From positions 62,001 through 126,000 of the forward strand of contig JAFWDQ010000003.1 in the NCBI GenBank assembly GCA_017516065.1: DNA of 64,000 nt, written 5' to 3'. The notes beneath the pieces were generated by a model. The model ran no database searches. It saw only the letters and a list, made by a program, of their open reading frames with translations, and had not been told where the DNA came from. The DNA is from Oscillospiraceae bacterium. Its GTDB lineage: Bacteria; Bacillota; Clostridia; Oscillospirales; Oscillospiraceae. Of this stretch, positions 27,041 through 35,418 are shown piece after piece (the stretch's first letter is position 1; every line of letters starts with the position of its first letter). The translations under genes were made by a program, and so were the position numbers.

Positions 27041-27167
27041 GGTAGACCTTCCCCTCTCTCTTTCGTGTAAGCGCCTCAGAGAGCGCGTAATATCCACTGT
27101 AAGAAACAGTTTTTGTTATAGTATCACAAGATTTACATAATGTCCAGCCATATTTTTTATTCTTTGA

Positions 27168-27206
27168 CAAAAAAAATGCAGTCCGCTCGTTTCGCGGACT
27201 GCATTT
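27168..27206 (-). terminator. Intrinsic terminator, probably the original gap terminator
   Basis: Minus-strand AAATGCAGTCCGC stem of 13 pairs followed by TTTTTTTTGT. It lies about 50 bases past a decayed copy of the gap 3' end and 205 bases past the gene ending at 27413. Confidence 0.88.
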
Positions 27207-27254
27207 GCTCTGCGTATACTGTTGTAACGCCCCCGGAGCCGGGTCTGAAGGGCT

Positions 27255-27304
27255 CACGCGCAGTCAGTCTTGTGCATGTGTTCCGTCAGGTCCGGCATCC
27301 CGCT
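27255..27304 (-). pseudogene. Remnant of gap 3' end (50 bp)
   Basis: This stretch aligns without gaps to the last 50 bases of the gap region (28328-28377): 39 of 50 match and all mismatches are transitions. Read on the minus strand it encodes RMPDLTEHMHKTDCA and a stop, against [15 protein letters not shown] and a stop in gap. Similarity stops sharply at 27304. It is either the end of a lost second gap copy or a target-site duplication. Confidence 0.72.
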
Positions 27305-27412
27305 TTATATTTAAGTATATTTATCGGTGTAAAAAGATCACGGGAAAAATCAACTTTCCGATGCCCCTAAAACGGCCGTTAAAGAACTCTGCTCATCAGC
27401 TTTTATACAACC

Positions 27413-28141
27413 TCAGGAAGCCGCCGCAAGCGACACACTTCCTCCATGCTTATCTCCGTAGTCAAGCAGCGTATACTCATCCGTTTTCTCGACCACATAT
27501 ACGTTATAACCGCCGTTGCTGTACGTGTTGTTTTCGATTGATTCCGTAAAATCACTCGGCAAGTACTCTTCAGGTATCACTTTCAAGGAATCCGGACTGA
27601 AAGTGAAAGAAGTATAGATATATGCTATTTCGTTATTGCCCAGATCCATGGCGTATTCATAGGAATGGTTGTCACAGTCTATCGCCATATATACAGGTCG
27701 GACAAAGCGCTCGCTTTCCTCATACTTCAGTTTGTTCGTCACTTCATTGCCGGCACCTTTGAGCATATACACACTGTTCCTCAGACGTTCTGTCTCACTT
27801 GCATAGTCATCGTCGGAATATCTGCATTTTAAATACACTTCACACGTCGGATCGTCCCACGTATCCTGATATGAAAAATAAAAAATCGGCTCCGATCCAT
27901 TTTCAAAGGCGCTTGCGGGGATCTGTTCGGGAAAAGTAAAGAATCCCGTATGTACCTTCCCTGCCACTTCACTTGTGTACTTGCGCATCGTCTCTTCGTA
28001 TTGGCCGACATCAATTGTGACTTGAGCCGGACCTCCTGTAAAGAAGTAACCGGTAACGCCAAACAACAGACCTATTATCACAATTACGCCGAGACCGATA
28101 AGGAGTCCTTTTAAAGTCTTTCCTTTTTTCTTCTCTTTCAT
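27413..28141 (-). CDS. Hypothetical membrane-anchored protein, AT-richer than surroundings
   Basis: I do not recognise a family. The 242 residues start with a Lys-rich cytoplasmic tail (1-10) and one transmembrane helix (about 11-33); the rest is an acidic, Tyr- and Ser-rich external domain with several predicted beta strands. Base composition is clearly lower in GC than its neighbours, a sign of transfer. It lies between the intact gap gene and the gap 3' remnant. The ATG at 28141 follows AAGGAAG. Confidence 0.7.
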   Translation of the reverse strand: MKEKKKGKTLKGLLIGLGVIVIIGLLFGVTGYFFTGGPAQVTIDVGQYEETMRKYTSEVAGKVHTGFFTFPEQIPASAFENGSEPIFYFSYQDTWDDPTCEVYLKCRYSDDDYASETERLRNSVYMLKGAGNEVTNKLKYEESERFVRPVYMAIDCDNHSYEYAMDLGNNEIAYIYTSFTFSPDSLKVIPEEYLPSDFTESIENNTYSNGGYNVYVVEKTDEYTLLDYGDKHGGSVSLAAAS

Positions 28142-28197
28142 AATGGTTCTTCCTTAAATCCCTGAAAGTCGATCTTTCCTTGGTCATCGCGCATTAA

Positions 28198-28244
28198 TTA
28201 CACCTCTTCCTATATTCAAAAGCATGAAACAGGAAGAGGTGTAA
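28198..28244 (-). repeat. Perfect 14-bp inverted repeat with 19-base loop
   Basis: TTACACCTCTTCCT and its exact complement, between gap and the AT-rich gene, with no clear U-tract. It could be a regulatory RNA structure in the leader of the gene at 27413-28141 or the trace of an element end. Confidence 0.75.
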
Positions 28245-28326
28245 GTAACAAAATCGTATTTTACAGGTTTCGCACGATGCCTCAGGCGTTGCCGAAAACC
28301 ATCAAATGATAGTATTACCGAACGAT

Positions 28327-29343
<1,017 letters not shown>

Positions 29344-29360
29344 TCACCGTCTCCTTTTCC

Positions 29361-29381
29361 TGTATAACAAGTTGGTATACA
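29361..29381 (-). promoter_or_regulatory. 21-bp palindrome upstream of gap (putative operator)
   Basis: Arms TGTATAxCAA and TTGxTATACA around a central G, with only one mismatched pair, 20 bases before the gap start codon. The symmetry suggests a repressor site; no regulator gene is adjacent. Confidence 0.6.
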
Positions 29382-29525
29382 ATATAGAGTATTTGCCGCA
29401 GGGGGCAATCCCGAAATGGTCTACTCCATTATATACCACGCCGACTCATTTTAAAAGTAAAACTTACACGATTCGACCCGGTTTTCTCTTTTTTTCTAAA
29501 AAAACTTTGATTTCGACCTCGATTC

Positions 29526-29554
29526 TTGCCTTGCTTTACAATTTCTGCTATACT
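29526..29554 (+). promoter_or_regulatory. Promoter of the kinase-like/SecB-like pair
   Basis: TTGCCT at 29526, 17-base spacer, TATACT at 29549; a second AT-rich -10 candidate TATAAA lies at 29555. Confidence 0.45.
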
Positions 29555-29635
29555 ATAAAGATAAGAACCGTACAAACTAATCGGGACCGCGGCTGCCTGC
29601 GGTCCAAAGACCGTCCGTTTTCCCGCAGAAAGGAG

Positions 29636-30712
29636 TTGAGCTTCCTGGAACTGTCTGAATACCGTATTCTGGACCTGCTTCCGGAACCGGCTCTGCTCCT
29701 CCGGGAGGGCGCGCCGTACTATGCCAACGACGCCGCCCGCCGTCTTCTCCAGGAGCTCCCCCCGGCGGAGGAGGGCGCTCTGCCGGAGCCGCTGGCCGGT
29801 CTGGCCCGGCGCACGGAGCCCTTTCTGCAGCCGGATCTGACCCTGGAGACACGGACCTGGTCCGTCCAGGGGATCCCCGGACCCGACGGGATGCTGCTGC
29901 TCCTGCGGCCGGAAACGGCGGGACTGGAGCCTCAGCTGCTCGGCCGCATATCCGACAGCCTGCGTCCGCCCCTCAGCTCCCTGCTCTCCGCCTCCACCCT
30001 GCTGACGGGACATGTGGACGAGGGCGGCGACGTTCTGCTCTCCACCCTGAACCAGCAACTGTTCCGGCTGATGCGGATGGCGGGCAATCTCTCCGCCGCC
30101 CGGGAGACTCTGGGCAGCGAGGGCAGCTTCTCCCCCATCCTTGCAGACCTCCCGGCCCTGTGCCGGAAGCTGACGGAAGCCGTCAACGACGTGCTGTGTC
30201 CCCACAGAGCGCCGGTGATCTTCTCCTCTCAGCGGCAGCAGCTGGTGACCATGGCGGACGTGGATCTGCTGTCCCGGATGCTGCTCAATCTGCTCTCCAA
30301 CGCTCTGAAGGCGTCGCCGGAGGATGCCGCCGTGGCCCTGACGCTGGACGTCCGGGGGGACCAGGCGGTCCTGACGGTCCGGGACACAGGGCCCGGGCTC
30401 CCCACCGATCTGCTGGCGGAGGTCTTCTCCCCCTGCACCCGGACACTGCGGCTGGACGCACCCGGTCAGGGACTGGGGCTGGGTCTGCCTCTGGCCCGGG
30501 CCATCGCGCTGCGCCACGGCGGCTCCCTGCTTCTGGAGTGTCCCAGGACCGGCGGCACCGCCGTCACCGTCTCCCTGCCCATCCGGCGGGAGCGGGGCCC
30601 CTTCCTCACCGACCGCCGTCTCGACGAGCCCTACGGCGATTTTTCCCGCATTCTGGTGGAGCTGTCCGATATCCTGCCCCCCTCCCGTTTCACGCCCCAG
30701 GATGTGGAGTGA
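29636..30712 (+). CDS. Soluble histidine-kinase-like protein without the phospho-acceptor His
   Basis: About 358 residues. An N-terminal PAS-like region (about 8-90) precedes a HisKA-like helix in which the usual SHELRTPL reads SDSLRPPL, so the phosphorylated His is replaced by Asp (residue about 107). The HATPase domain looks intact: NLLSNALKAS, DTGPGLP and GQGLGLGLPLA. There is no transmembrane helix and no response regulator next to it. The start is uncertain: TTG 29636 touches the AAAGGAG site and CTG 29645 has better spacing. It is followed 50 bases later by the SecB-like gene. Confidence 0.78.
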   Translation: MSFLELSEYRILDLLPEPALLLREGAPYYANDAARRLLQELPPAEEGALPEPLAGLARRTEPFLQPDLTLETRTWSVQGIPGPDGMLLLLRPETAGLEPQLLGRISDSLRPPLSSLLSASTLLTGHVDEGGDVLLSTLNQQLFRLMRMAGNLSAARETLGSEGSFSPILADLPALCRKLTEAVNDVLCPHRAPVIFSSQRQQLVTMADVDLLSRMLLNLLSNALKASPEDAAVALTLDVRGDQAVLTVRDTGPGLPTDLLAEVFSPCTRTLRLDAPGQGLGLGLPLARAIALRHGGSLLLECPRTGGTAVTVSLPIRRERGPFLTDRRLDEPYGDFSRILVELSDILPPSRFTPQDVE

Positions 30713-30761
30713 CACACATAACACGACATGCAACTGAGAACATACAGGAGGTTTCATCCAC

Positions 30762-31181
30762 ATGGTACAGGTCAATCTCATCCGTCAGCAGCTGAAAACC
30801 GTAGAGTTTGTCTGCAACATTCCCAAGAGCAAGCAGCTGCAGATCGAAAACACCTTTTCCTTCCATGTCGCCTATGACCCGAAGGAGCCCCGCTGCCGCG
30901 CCCATCTGCAGCAGTGTGCCCTGTCCAAGGAGAATGAAGACGAGTTCCGGGTGACCGTAGACGTCTTCGGCTTCTTCACCTACACCGGCATCCAGACCGA
31001 GGAGGACAAGAAGGAAGCCCATATCCAGGCCTATCAGCAGCTGTTCCCCTATGCCCAGTCCCTGATCTCCTATCTGACCTCCAACGCCGGGATCCCCTCC
31101 TTTGTGGTCCCCAGGGCCGTCATGGATCCCAACCGTATCAAGGTCGGCAAGAAGGAGGAGCGTCCGCCGCAGCAGGCGTAA
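30762..31181 (+). CDS. SecB-like chaperone
   Basis: A 139-residue protein resembling SecB, the tetrameric export chaperone. The C-terminal half matches best: FGFFTYTGIQ, then QLFPYAQSLISYLTSNAGIP and a VVPRAVMDP segment parallel E. coli SecB's FSIAGIE, LFPYARECI and LAPVNF. SecB is uncommon in monoderm Firmicutes; stand-alone SecB-like proteins can serve toxin-antitoxin systems, but no toxin pair is adjacent. The ribosome site is AGGAGG. A terminator follows 20 bases later. Confidence 0.75.
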   Translation: MVQVNLIRQQLKTVEFVCNIPKSKQLQIENTFSFHVAYDPKEPRCRAHLQQCALSKENEDEFRVTVDVFGFFTYTGIQTEEDKKEAHIQAYQQLFPYAQSLISYLTSNAGIPSFVVPRAVMDPNRIKVGKKEERPPQQA

Positions 31182-31201
31182 GGCCGTAATCCAACCCATG
31201 C

Positions 31202-31234
31202 GTGCCGCAGACACTGCGTCTGCGGCACATTTTT
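31202..31234 (+). terminator. Intrinsic terminator after the SecB-like gene
   Basis: GTGCCGCAGAC, short loop, GTCTGCGGCAC then ATTTTT. Its position argues that the next gene starts at 31253 and not at 31202. Confidence 0.9.
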
Positions 31235-31252
31235 AAAAGGAAGTGCACACAT

Positions 31253-31741
31253 ATGACCAAACAGGAAACCTATGATTATCTGACCAGCCGCAGCATCCCG
31301 TATGAAGTGACGGAACATGCCGCCGTCTTCAACATGGAGGAGCTGGATGCAGTTGCGCTGCCGTATCCGGACTGCGACGCCAAAAATCTGTTCGTGCGGG
31401 ACGATAAGAAGCGGAACTATTACCTCATCACCGTCAAAGGCGATAAACGGGTGGATCTGAAGGCCTTCCAAAAGGCCCACGGAACAAGAAAGCTGTCCTT
31501 TGCCTCCGCGGAGGACCTGATGGCAATCATGCGTCTGACCCCCGGCGCGGTGACCCCGCTGGGTCTTCTGGCCGATGAGGAACGGAAAGTGACGCTGTAT
31601 CTGGACGCCGCATTCCTCGGCGGGCCGGCAGGCGTCCATCCCAACGACAACACGGCGACGGTCTGGCTGAACGCGGAGGATCTGGTGAAGCTCATCGAAG
31701 CGCACGGGAATACGGTAAATGTAATAGAAATCGAAGGATAA
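31253..31741 (+). CDS. YbaK/ProX-type aminoacyl-tRNA deacylase
   Basis: A 162-residue YbaK/prolyl-tRNA-synthetase-associated domain protein of the ProX type, a trans-acting editing enzyme that removes wrong amino acids (such as Ala) from tRNA. Family features: YEVTEHAAVFNMEEL at the N-terminus, KNLFVRDDKKRNYYL with conserved Lys and Asp, LTPGAVTPLGL, and VHPNDNTATVWL. The ATG at 31253 follows AAAAGGAAG. Confidence 0.92.
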   Translation: MTKQETYDYLTSRSIPYEVTEHAAVFNMEELDAVALPYPDCDAKNLFVRDDKKRNYYLITVKGDKRVDLKAFQKAHGTRKLSFASAEDLMAIMRLTPGAVTPLGLLADEERKVTLYLDAAFLGGPAGVHPNDNTATVWLNAEDLVKLIEAHGNTVNVIEIEG

Positions 31742-31834
31742 GGCCGAACGGCGCCGAGCCGCCCGACTCTACGATACGTAGGTGGCTTCCTCCCCACATA
31801 TATGATAGACTTGCTCCGTAAGGAGGCGAAGGCA

Positions 31835-32419
31835 ATGGACAGATATGTCACCGGCGCCGTGATACGCAGGCTTCGCGAAGGCAAAAAGATGACCCAGGAG
31901 GAGCTGGCGGAGCGGATCCATGTCAGCGGCAAGGCGGTGAGCAAATGGGAAACGGGTCAGGGCTTCCCGGACATCAGTCTGCTGGAGCCGCTGGCAAAGG
32001 CCCTTGACATTTCCGTGATCGAGCTGTTGTCCGGCGCGTATATCCAAAACAGGAACCGATCTTCCAATATGGTCAAAGGCAAATTCTATGTCTGCCCCGT
32101 CTGCGGCAATGTGATCCGGACCATCGGAGAGGCGATGATCAGCTGCTGCGGTATCACGCTGCCGCCCCTGGAGCCGGAGACGGCGGAGGGTTCCCACGAA
32201 ATACGGTGGGAGACGGTAGAGGACGAGTATTACGTTCGGGTCGATCACCCGATGACAAAAGAGCATCATATTTCGTTCCTTGCCGCAGTGTCGGATCAGG
32301 GGATACAGTTCATAAAGCTGTATCCGGAGGGAAACGCTGACGCACGGTTCAAGAAAAACCGTGTCATGTACCTGTACGCGTACTGTAATCATCACGGGCT
32401 GTTTCAGCTGAAGGTATGA
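31835..32419 (+). CDS. XRE-family regulator fused to a desulfoferrodoxin-like superoxide reductase
   Basis: A 194-residue fusion. Residues about 7-65 form an XRE helix-turn-helix (MTQEELAERIHVSGKAVSKW). Residues about 78-105 form a desulforedoxin-type iron site with CPVC and CC. The C-terminal part (about 115-194) has all expected superoxide-reductase iron ligands: SHEI, VDHPMTKEHH and CNHHGLF. It may sense superoxide or iron redox state through the reductase fold and act on DNA. The ATG at 31835 has AAGGAGG upstream; the ATG at 31802 has none. Bcp peroxiredoxin and a manganese catalase lie nearby. Confidence 0.88.
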   Translation: MDRYVTGAVIRRLREGKKMTQEELAERIHVSGKAVSKWETGQGFPDISLLEPLAKALDISVIELLSGAYIQNRNRSSNMVKGKFYVCPVCGNVIRTIGEAMISCCGITLPPLEPETAEGSHEIRWETVEDEYYVRVDHPMTKEHHISFLAAVSDQGIQFIKLYPEGNADARFKKNRVMYLYAYCNHHGLFQLKV

Positions 32420-32510
32420 CGGACGCTGTTTCTGTCGGCTCTGTCCCGTCCTCATCTGAGAGGGCAGGCCCCTGCAAGGTCCATGATCGGGAATCGTGTC
32501 AAACTGACAA

Positions 32511-32542
32511 CAGAGGCGCGGGCAGATCTGCCCGCGCCTCTG
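32511..32542. terminator. Perfect 32-bp palindrome, bidirectional terminator
   Basis: Arms of 16 bases (CAGAGGCGCGGGCAGA and complement) between convergent genes; T-rich on the plus side (TGTTTGCTTTT). Confidence 0.75.
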
Positions 32543-32584
32543 TTTGCTTTTCTATGGAGCGGCCTCCGGAACCGCTCTTTTTTC

Positions 32585-33556
32585 TCACTGGGCCGGTCTG
32601 GGCGCGCCCTTCCGGCGGCTCCGGCGCCGGGGCAGCGCCCCGCAGTCGATACGGCGGACCTTCCCTGCCGCCCGGAACAGCGCACGGCTGCGGTCCGTGG
32701 GGGCCAGGATGGACAGCCGGGCCTGACAGCCGTTCTTTTTCTGCCGCAGCTCCAGCTGCAGCAGGAAGGTCCCGTGTTCGGGACAGCTGAACTTGGCATA
32801 GTACCGCACGTCGTCGGCGGAGCGCCACTGGCAGATGCACTGGACGGCGCCGCAGACGGGACAGTGAGTCCTGCGGCAGGCCCGGCTGCGGAGCGCCTGC
32901 TCCGGCGAAGTGCACAGGCCGTACTCATACTGCTCCAGCGCGGGCTCCTGCCGTCGGCCCTTCCCGCCCTTGCTTCCCTTGACGGGTCGGCGCCAGGGGT
33001 CGTCCACAGGCTTCTCCTTCCCCTTGACGGGACAGATCGCCGCCTTCATGGCCCGGTCCGGGAGCATAACGCCGATGAGGGCGGAATACATGGCGTCATA
33101 GAGGGCGTTGTGGAAGGTGAAGCTGTCGGGGATATTGCAGTAGGCCGCCGCCCGCTCCAGGGAGACAGCGTTGCCGGAGTGGAGCGCCCGGGAAAAGGCG
33201 GTCTGCAGGTCGCAGTAGGTCTCCGGCATGTCCATGGACAGCTTCCAGTAGTCCAGATTCCGCTTCAGGGTCCGGAAATCCTCCCGGCCCCAGGTGGCAA
33301 ACTCCGTCTCGCCGGCGCACCAGTCGGCAAAGGCGGCGGCGGCCTCCGGGAAGGGCACGCCGCTGTCCAAAGACAGCCGCAGCTCCGGCAGCTTGTCCGC
33401 CGGTTTTCTGATCTTGGCGTGGACGGATGGCTTGACGTAGACGCAGAAGCTGTCGGTGATCCGGCCCTCTGCCTGCTTTACCGCTCCGATCTGCAGGATC
33501 TCGTCCAGAAGGATCCTGTCATAGCCGCTGTTCCACTCCAGATCAAATACGATCAT
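32585..33556 (-). CDS. DEDDh-type 3'-5' exonuclease (KapD-like)
   Basis: A 323-residue RNase T/DnaQ-superfamily exonuclease. The catalytic acids are seen as FDLEWNSG, an Asp in WGREDFRTL and the final His-Asp in HNALYDAM. The C-terminal third has a Cys/His cluster (HCPVCGAVQCIC and CPEHG) likely to bind zinc, and ends in Arg-rich sequence. The family acts on RNA or single-stranded DNA; the target is not known. I start at ATG 33556, where homologues start, with GGAG nine bases upstream; a TTG at 33589 is possible. Confidence 0.87.
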   Translation of the reverse strand: MIVFDLEWNSGYDRILLDEILQIGAVKQAEGRITDSFCVYVKPSVHAKIRKPADKLPELRLSLDSGVPFPEAAAAFADWCAGETEFATWGREDFRTLKRNLDYWKLSMDMPETYCDLQTAFSRALHSGNAVSLERAAAYCNIPDSFTFHNALYDAMYSALIGVMLPDRAMKAAICPVKGKEKPVDDPWRRPVKGSKGGKGRRQEPALEQYEYGLCTSPEQALRSRACRRTHCPVCGAVQCICQWRSADDVRYYAKFSCPEHGTFLLQLELRQKKNGCQARLSILAPTDRSRALFRAAGKVRRIDCGALPRRRSRRKGAPRPAQ

Positions 33557-33582
33557 GCCCTCGTGCTCCCATCCGCCCTGTT

Positions 33583-33611
33583 TTGACAAAAAGTTCGATT
33601 TATTGTATCAT
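33583..33611 (+). promoter_or_regulatory. Promoter of the bcp gene
   Basis: TTGACA at 33583, 17-base spacer, TATCAT at 33606. Confidence 0.72.
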
Positions 33612-33700
33612 ATTTTCTGCCCCGGCGGAAGTCTGATCTCTGCAACGGGAAAAATTTATCGGCGGGACGGCTGTCTCCCGAGACAAGGAGGAAACACGCG

Positions 33701-34156
33701 ATGTTGGAAGTCGGCACCCCCGCTCCAGGGTTCACCCTGTCGGATCAGGCGGGCAATGAAGTCAGTCTCTCGGATTTTCTGGGGAAAAAGGTCGTTCTGT
33801 ATTTCTATCCCCGGGACAACACCCCCGGCTGTACCCGGCAGGCCTGCGCCTTTGCCGCCGCCTATGACGGATTTCGGCAGAAAAACGCGGTCGTCATCGG
33901 GATCAGCAAGGACTCCGTCGCCTCCCATCAGAAATTCGCGGCGAAATACGATCTGCCCTTTATCCTCCTCTCAGATCCGGAGCGGCAGGCCATCGAGGCC
34001 TACGACGTGTGGAAGGAAAAGAAGAATTACGGCAAAGTCTCCATGGGCGTGGTCCGCTCGACGTATATCATCGACGAGAACGGGATCATCGAAAAGGCCA
34101 TGCCGAAGGTGAAGCCGGACACCAACGCGGCGGAGATACTGGCCTATCTGGGTTAA
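33701..34156 (+). CDS. bcp: Thioredoxin-dependent peroxiredoxin, Bcp family
   Basis: Bcp/PrxQ-type thiol peroxidase, 151 residues. The peroxidatic Cys is in DNTPGCTRQAC, with the resolving Cys five residues later as in atypical two-Cys PrxQ. VVLYFYPRD and the later STYIIDENG are typical. It reduces hydrogen and alkyl peroxides with thioredoxin. It has its own promoter and terminator. The ATG at 33701 follows AAGGAGG. Confidence 0.96.
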   Translation: MLEVGTPAPGFTLSDQAGNEVSLSDFLGKKVVLYFYPRDNTPGCTRQACAFAAAYDGFRQKNAVVIGISKDSVASHQKFAAKYDLPFILLSDPERQAIEAYDVWKEKKNYGKVSMGVVRSTYIIDENGIIEKAMPKVKPDTNAAEILAYLG

Positions 34157-34164
34157 CAATCTGA

Positions 34165-34203
34165 CGCGCCCCTTCCGATCTCACGGAAGGGGCGCGTTTT
34201 TCT
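34165..34203 (+). terminator. Intrinsic terminator after bcp
   Basis: GCGCCCCTTCCG, loop ATCTCA, complement, then GTTTTTC; it partly serves the convergent cotJC gene as well. Confidence 0.92.
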
Positions 34204-34207
34204 GCGG

Positions 34208-34807
34208 TCATTTTTTGTCGAAAGAGGGGTTGTAAAGGTACACGTTTTTCTCCCCCAGCCGCTCCTTGGCGATGCGCAGGCCCTCGCCGAAACGCTGGAA
34301 GTGGACGATCTCCCGCTGGCGGAGGAAACGGATGACGTCGTTGACGTCGGGATCGTCGGACAGACGCAGGATATTGTCGTAGGTGACCCGGGCCTTCTGC
34401 TCGGCGGCCAGGTCCTCCGTCAGATCGGCGATGGTGTCGCCCTTTACGGCCATGCTGGCCGCCGTCCAAGGGAAGCCCGAGGCGGCGGTGGGATAGACGC
34501 CCGCCGTGTGGTCCACGAAGTAGGCGTCGAAGCCCGCCTCCCGGATCTGGTCCTCTGTCAGGCCCCGGGTGAGCTGGTACACGATGGTGCCGACCATTTC
34601 CAGATGGCCCAGCTCCTCGGTGCCGATGTCCGTCAGCAGGCCCTTCAGCTCGGGATAGGGCATGGAGTAGCGCTGGGAGAGGTATCGCAGGGACGCACCC
34701 AATTCACCATCCGGACCGCCGTACTGCGAGATGATGACCGCAGCCAGCCTGGGATTCGTGTTTTTGATGCGGATGGGGTACTGGAGCTTCTTCTCATAGA
34801 CAAACAT
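34208..34807 (-). CDS. cotJC: Spore coat-associated manganese catalase CotJC
   Basis: A 199-residue member of the manganese catalase family found in spore coats. It starts MFVYEKKLQYPI like other CotJC proteins and has the dimanganese ligands in Glu/His motifs: TEELGHLEM, AEQKARVTY and REIVHFQRFGE. It follows cotJAB with no gap (TAA then ATG). It is part of the mother-cell spore coat set and may remove peroxide. Confidence 0.95.
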   Translation of the reverse strand: MFVYEKKLQYPIRIKNTNPRLAAVIISQYGGPDGELGASLRYLSQRYSMPYPELKGLLTDIGTEELGHLEMVGTIVYQLTRGLTEDQIREAGFDAYFVDHTAGVYPTAASGFPWTAASMAVKGDTIADLTEDLAAEQKARVTYDNILRLSDDPDVNDVIRFLRQREIVHFQRFGEGLRIAKERLGEKNVYLYNPSFDKK

Positions 34808-35254
34808 TTACTTCTTCCTCCTCTCCCAGGGCCAGGGGTCATTGAGCCAGACATAGCTGTCCAGGCAGGCGGCGTCCGTCTGGGTCAGGGGACCGTACTT
34901 CTGGATATAAGCGGCCCGGGCCTGACAGGCCAGCTCCTTATAGTTTCGGAAAAGGCCGAAGGCCTCGGCGTCGTCGGCGTGGGTGTCGAGATACAGACCC
35001 AGCTCCGCCAGGACGAAGTCCAGGGCCATGAGCTGGGAGCGCAGGTCCTCCTTTACGTCGGACGCCTCCACAGCGCGGAAGAACGGAAGGTTCAGACCGG
35101 GGAACAGCGTGCCGTTGGACAGCGCCTCCATGCTGTCGTACTGCCGCGCCCCGGTGCCCTGATAGGCAACGTAGGGATAGGCCAGCGAGCCGCATACCGG
35201 CAGTGTGCCCTGTTCGTCGGAACATGCCGCAGCAGTGCTGTTTTTGGATGTCAA
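34808..35254 (-). CDS. CotJA-CotJB fusion spore coat protein
   Basis: A 148-residue protein that joins two spore coat proteins which are separate in B. subtilis. Residues about 15-60 resemble CotJA (the segment YDSMEALSNGTLFPGL) and about 68-145 resemble CotJB (QLMALDFVLAELGLYLDTH, YVWLNDPWPWE). The start is TTG 35254 with AAGGAGG seven bases upstream. The stop abuts the cotJC start. Reading through the junction is continuous, so the fusion does not result from a missing stop at a window edge. Confidence 0.85.
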   Translation of the reverse strand: MTSKNSTAAACSDEQGTLPVCGSLAYPYVAYQGTGARQYDSMEALSNGTLFPGLNLPFFRAVEASDVKEDLRSQLMALDFVLAELGLYLDTHADDAEAFGLFRNYKELACQARAAYIQKYGPLTQTDAACLDSYVWLNDPWPWERRKK

Positions 35255-35357
35255 GCGGATTCCTCCTTGGTCGATTTGGAGAGCGCTTTGTCGCTCTCGG
35301 TCCAGTATACGCGGCGGCAGCGGAGGAGGTGCGTATGCCGGAACAGCGGGCGGAAAG

Positions 35358-35397
35358 GCAAAAACAGAGCGCGCCGTACGGCGCGCTCTGTTTTTTA
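35358..35397. terminator. Perfect palindrome terminator after argF
   Basis: Thirty-base palindrome (AACAGAGCGCGCCGT and complement) flanked by A and T tracts; the minus-strand T-tract ends the arg operon. Confidence 0.9.
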
Positions 35398-35418
35398 TTA
35401 CGTGAGCCGTTTCTGCCC

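Noticed and set aside
27205..27549. 114-residue plus-strand frame
   Set aside because: It covers the gap remnant and the antisense end of the AT-rich gene; no start signal is seen.
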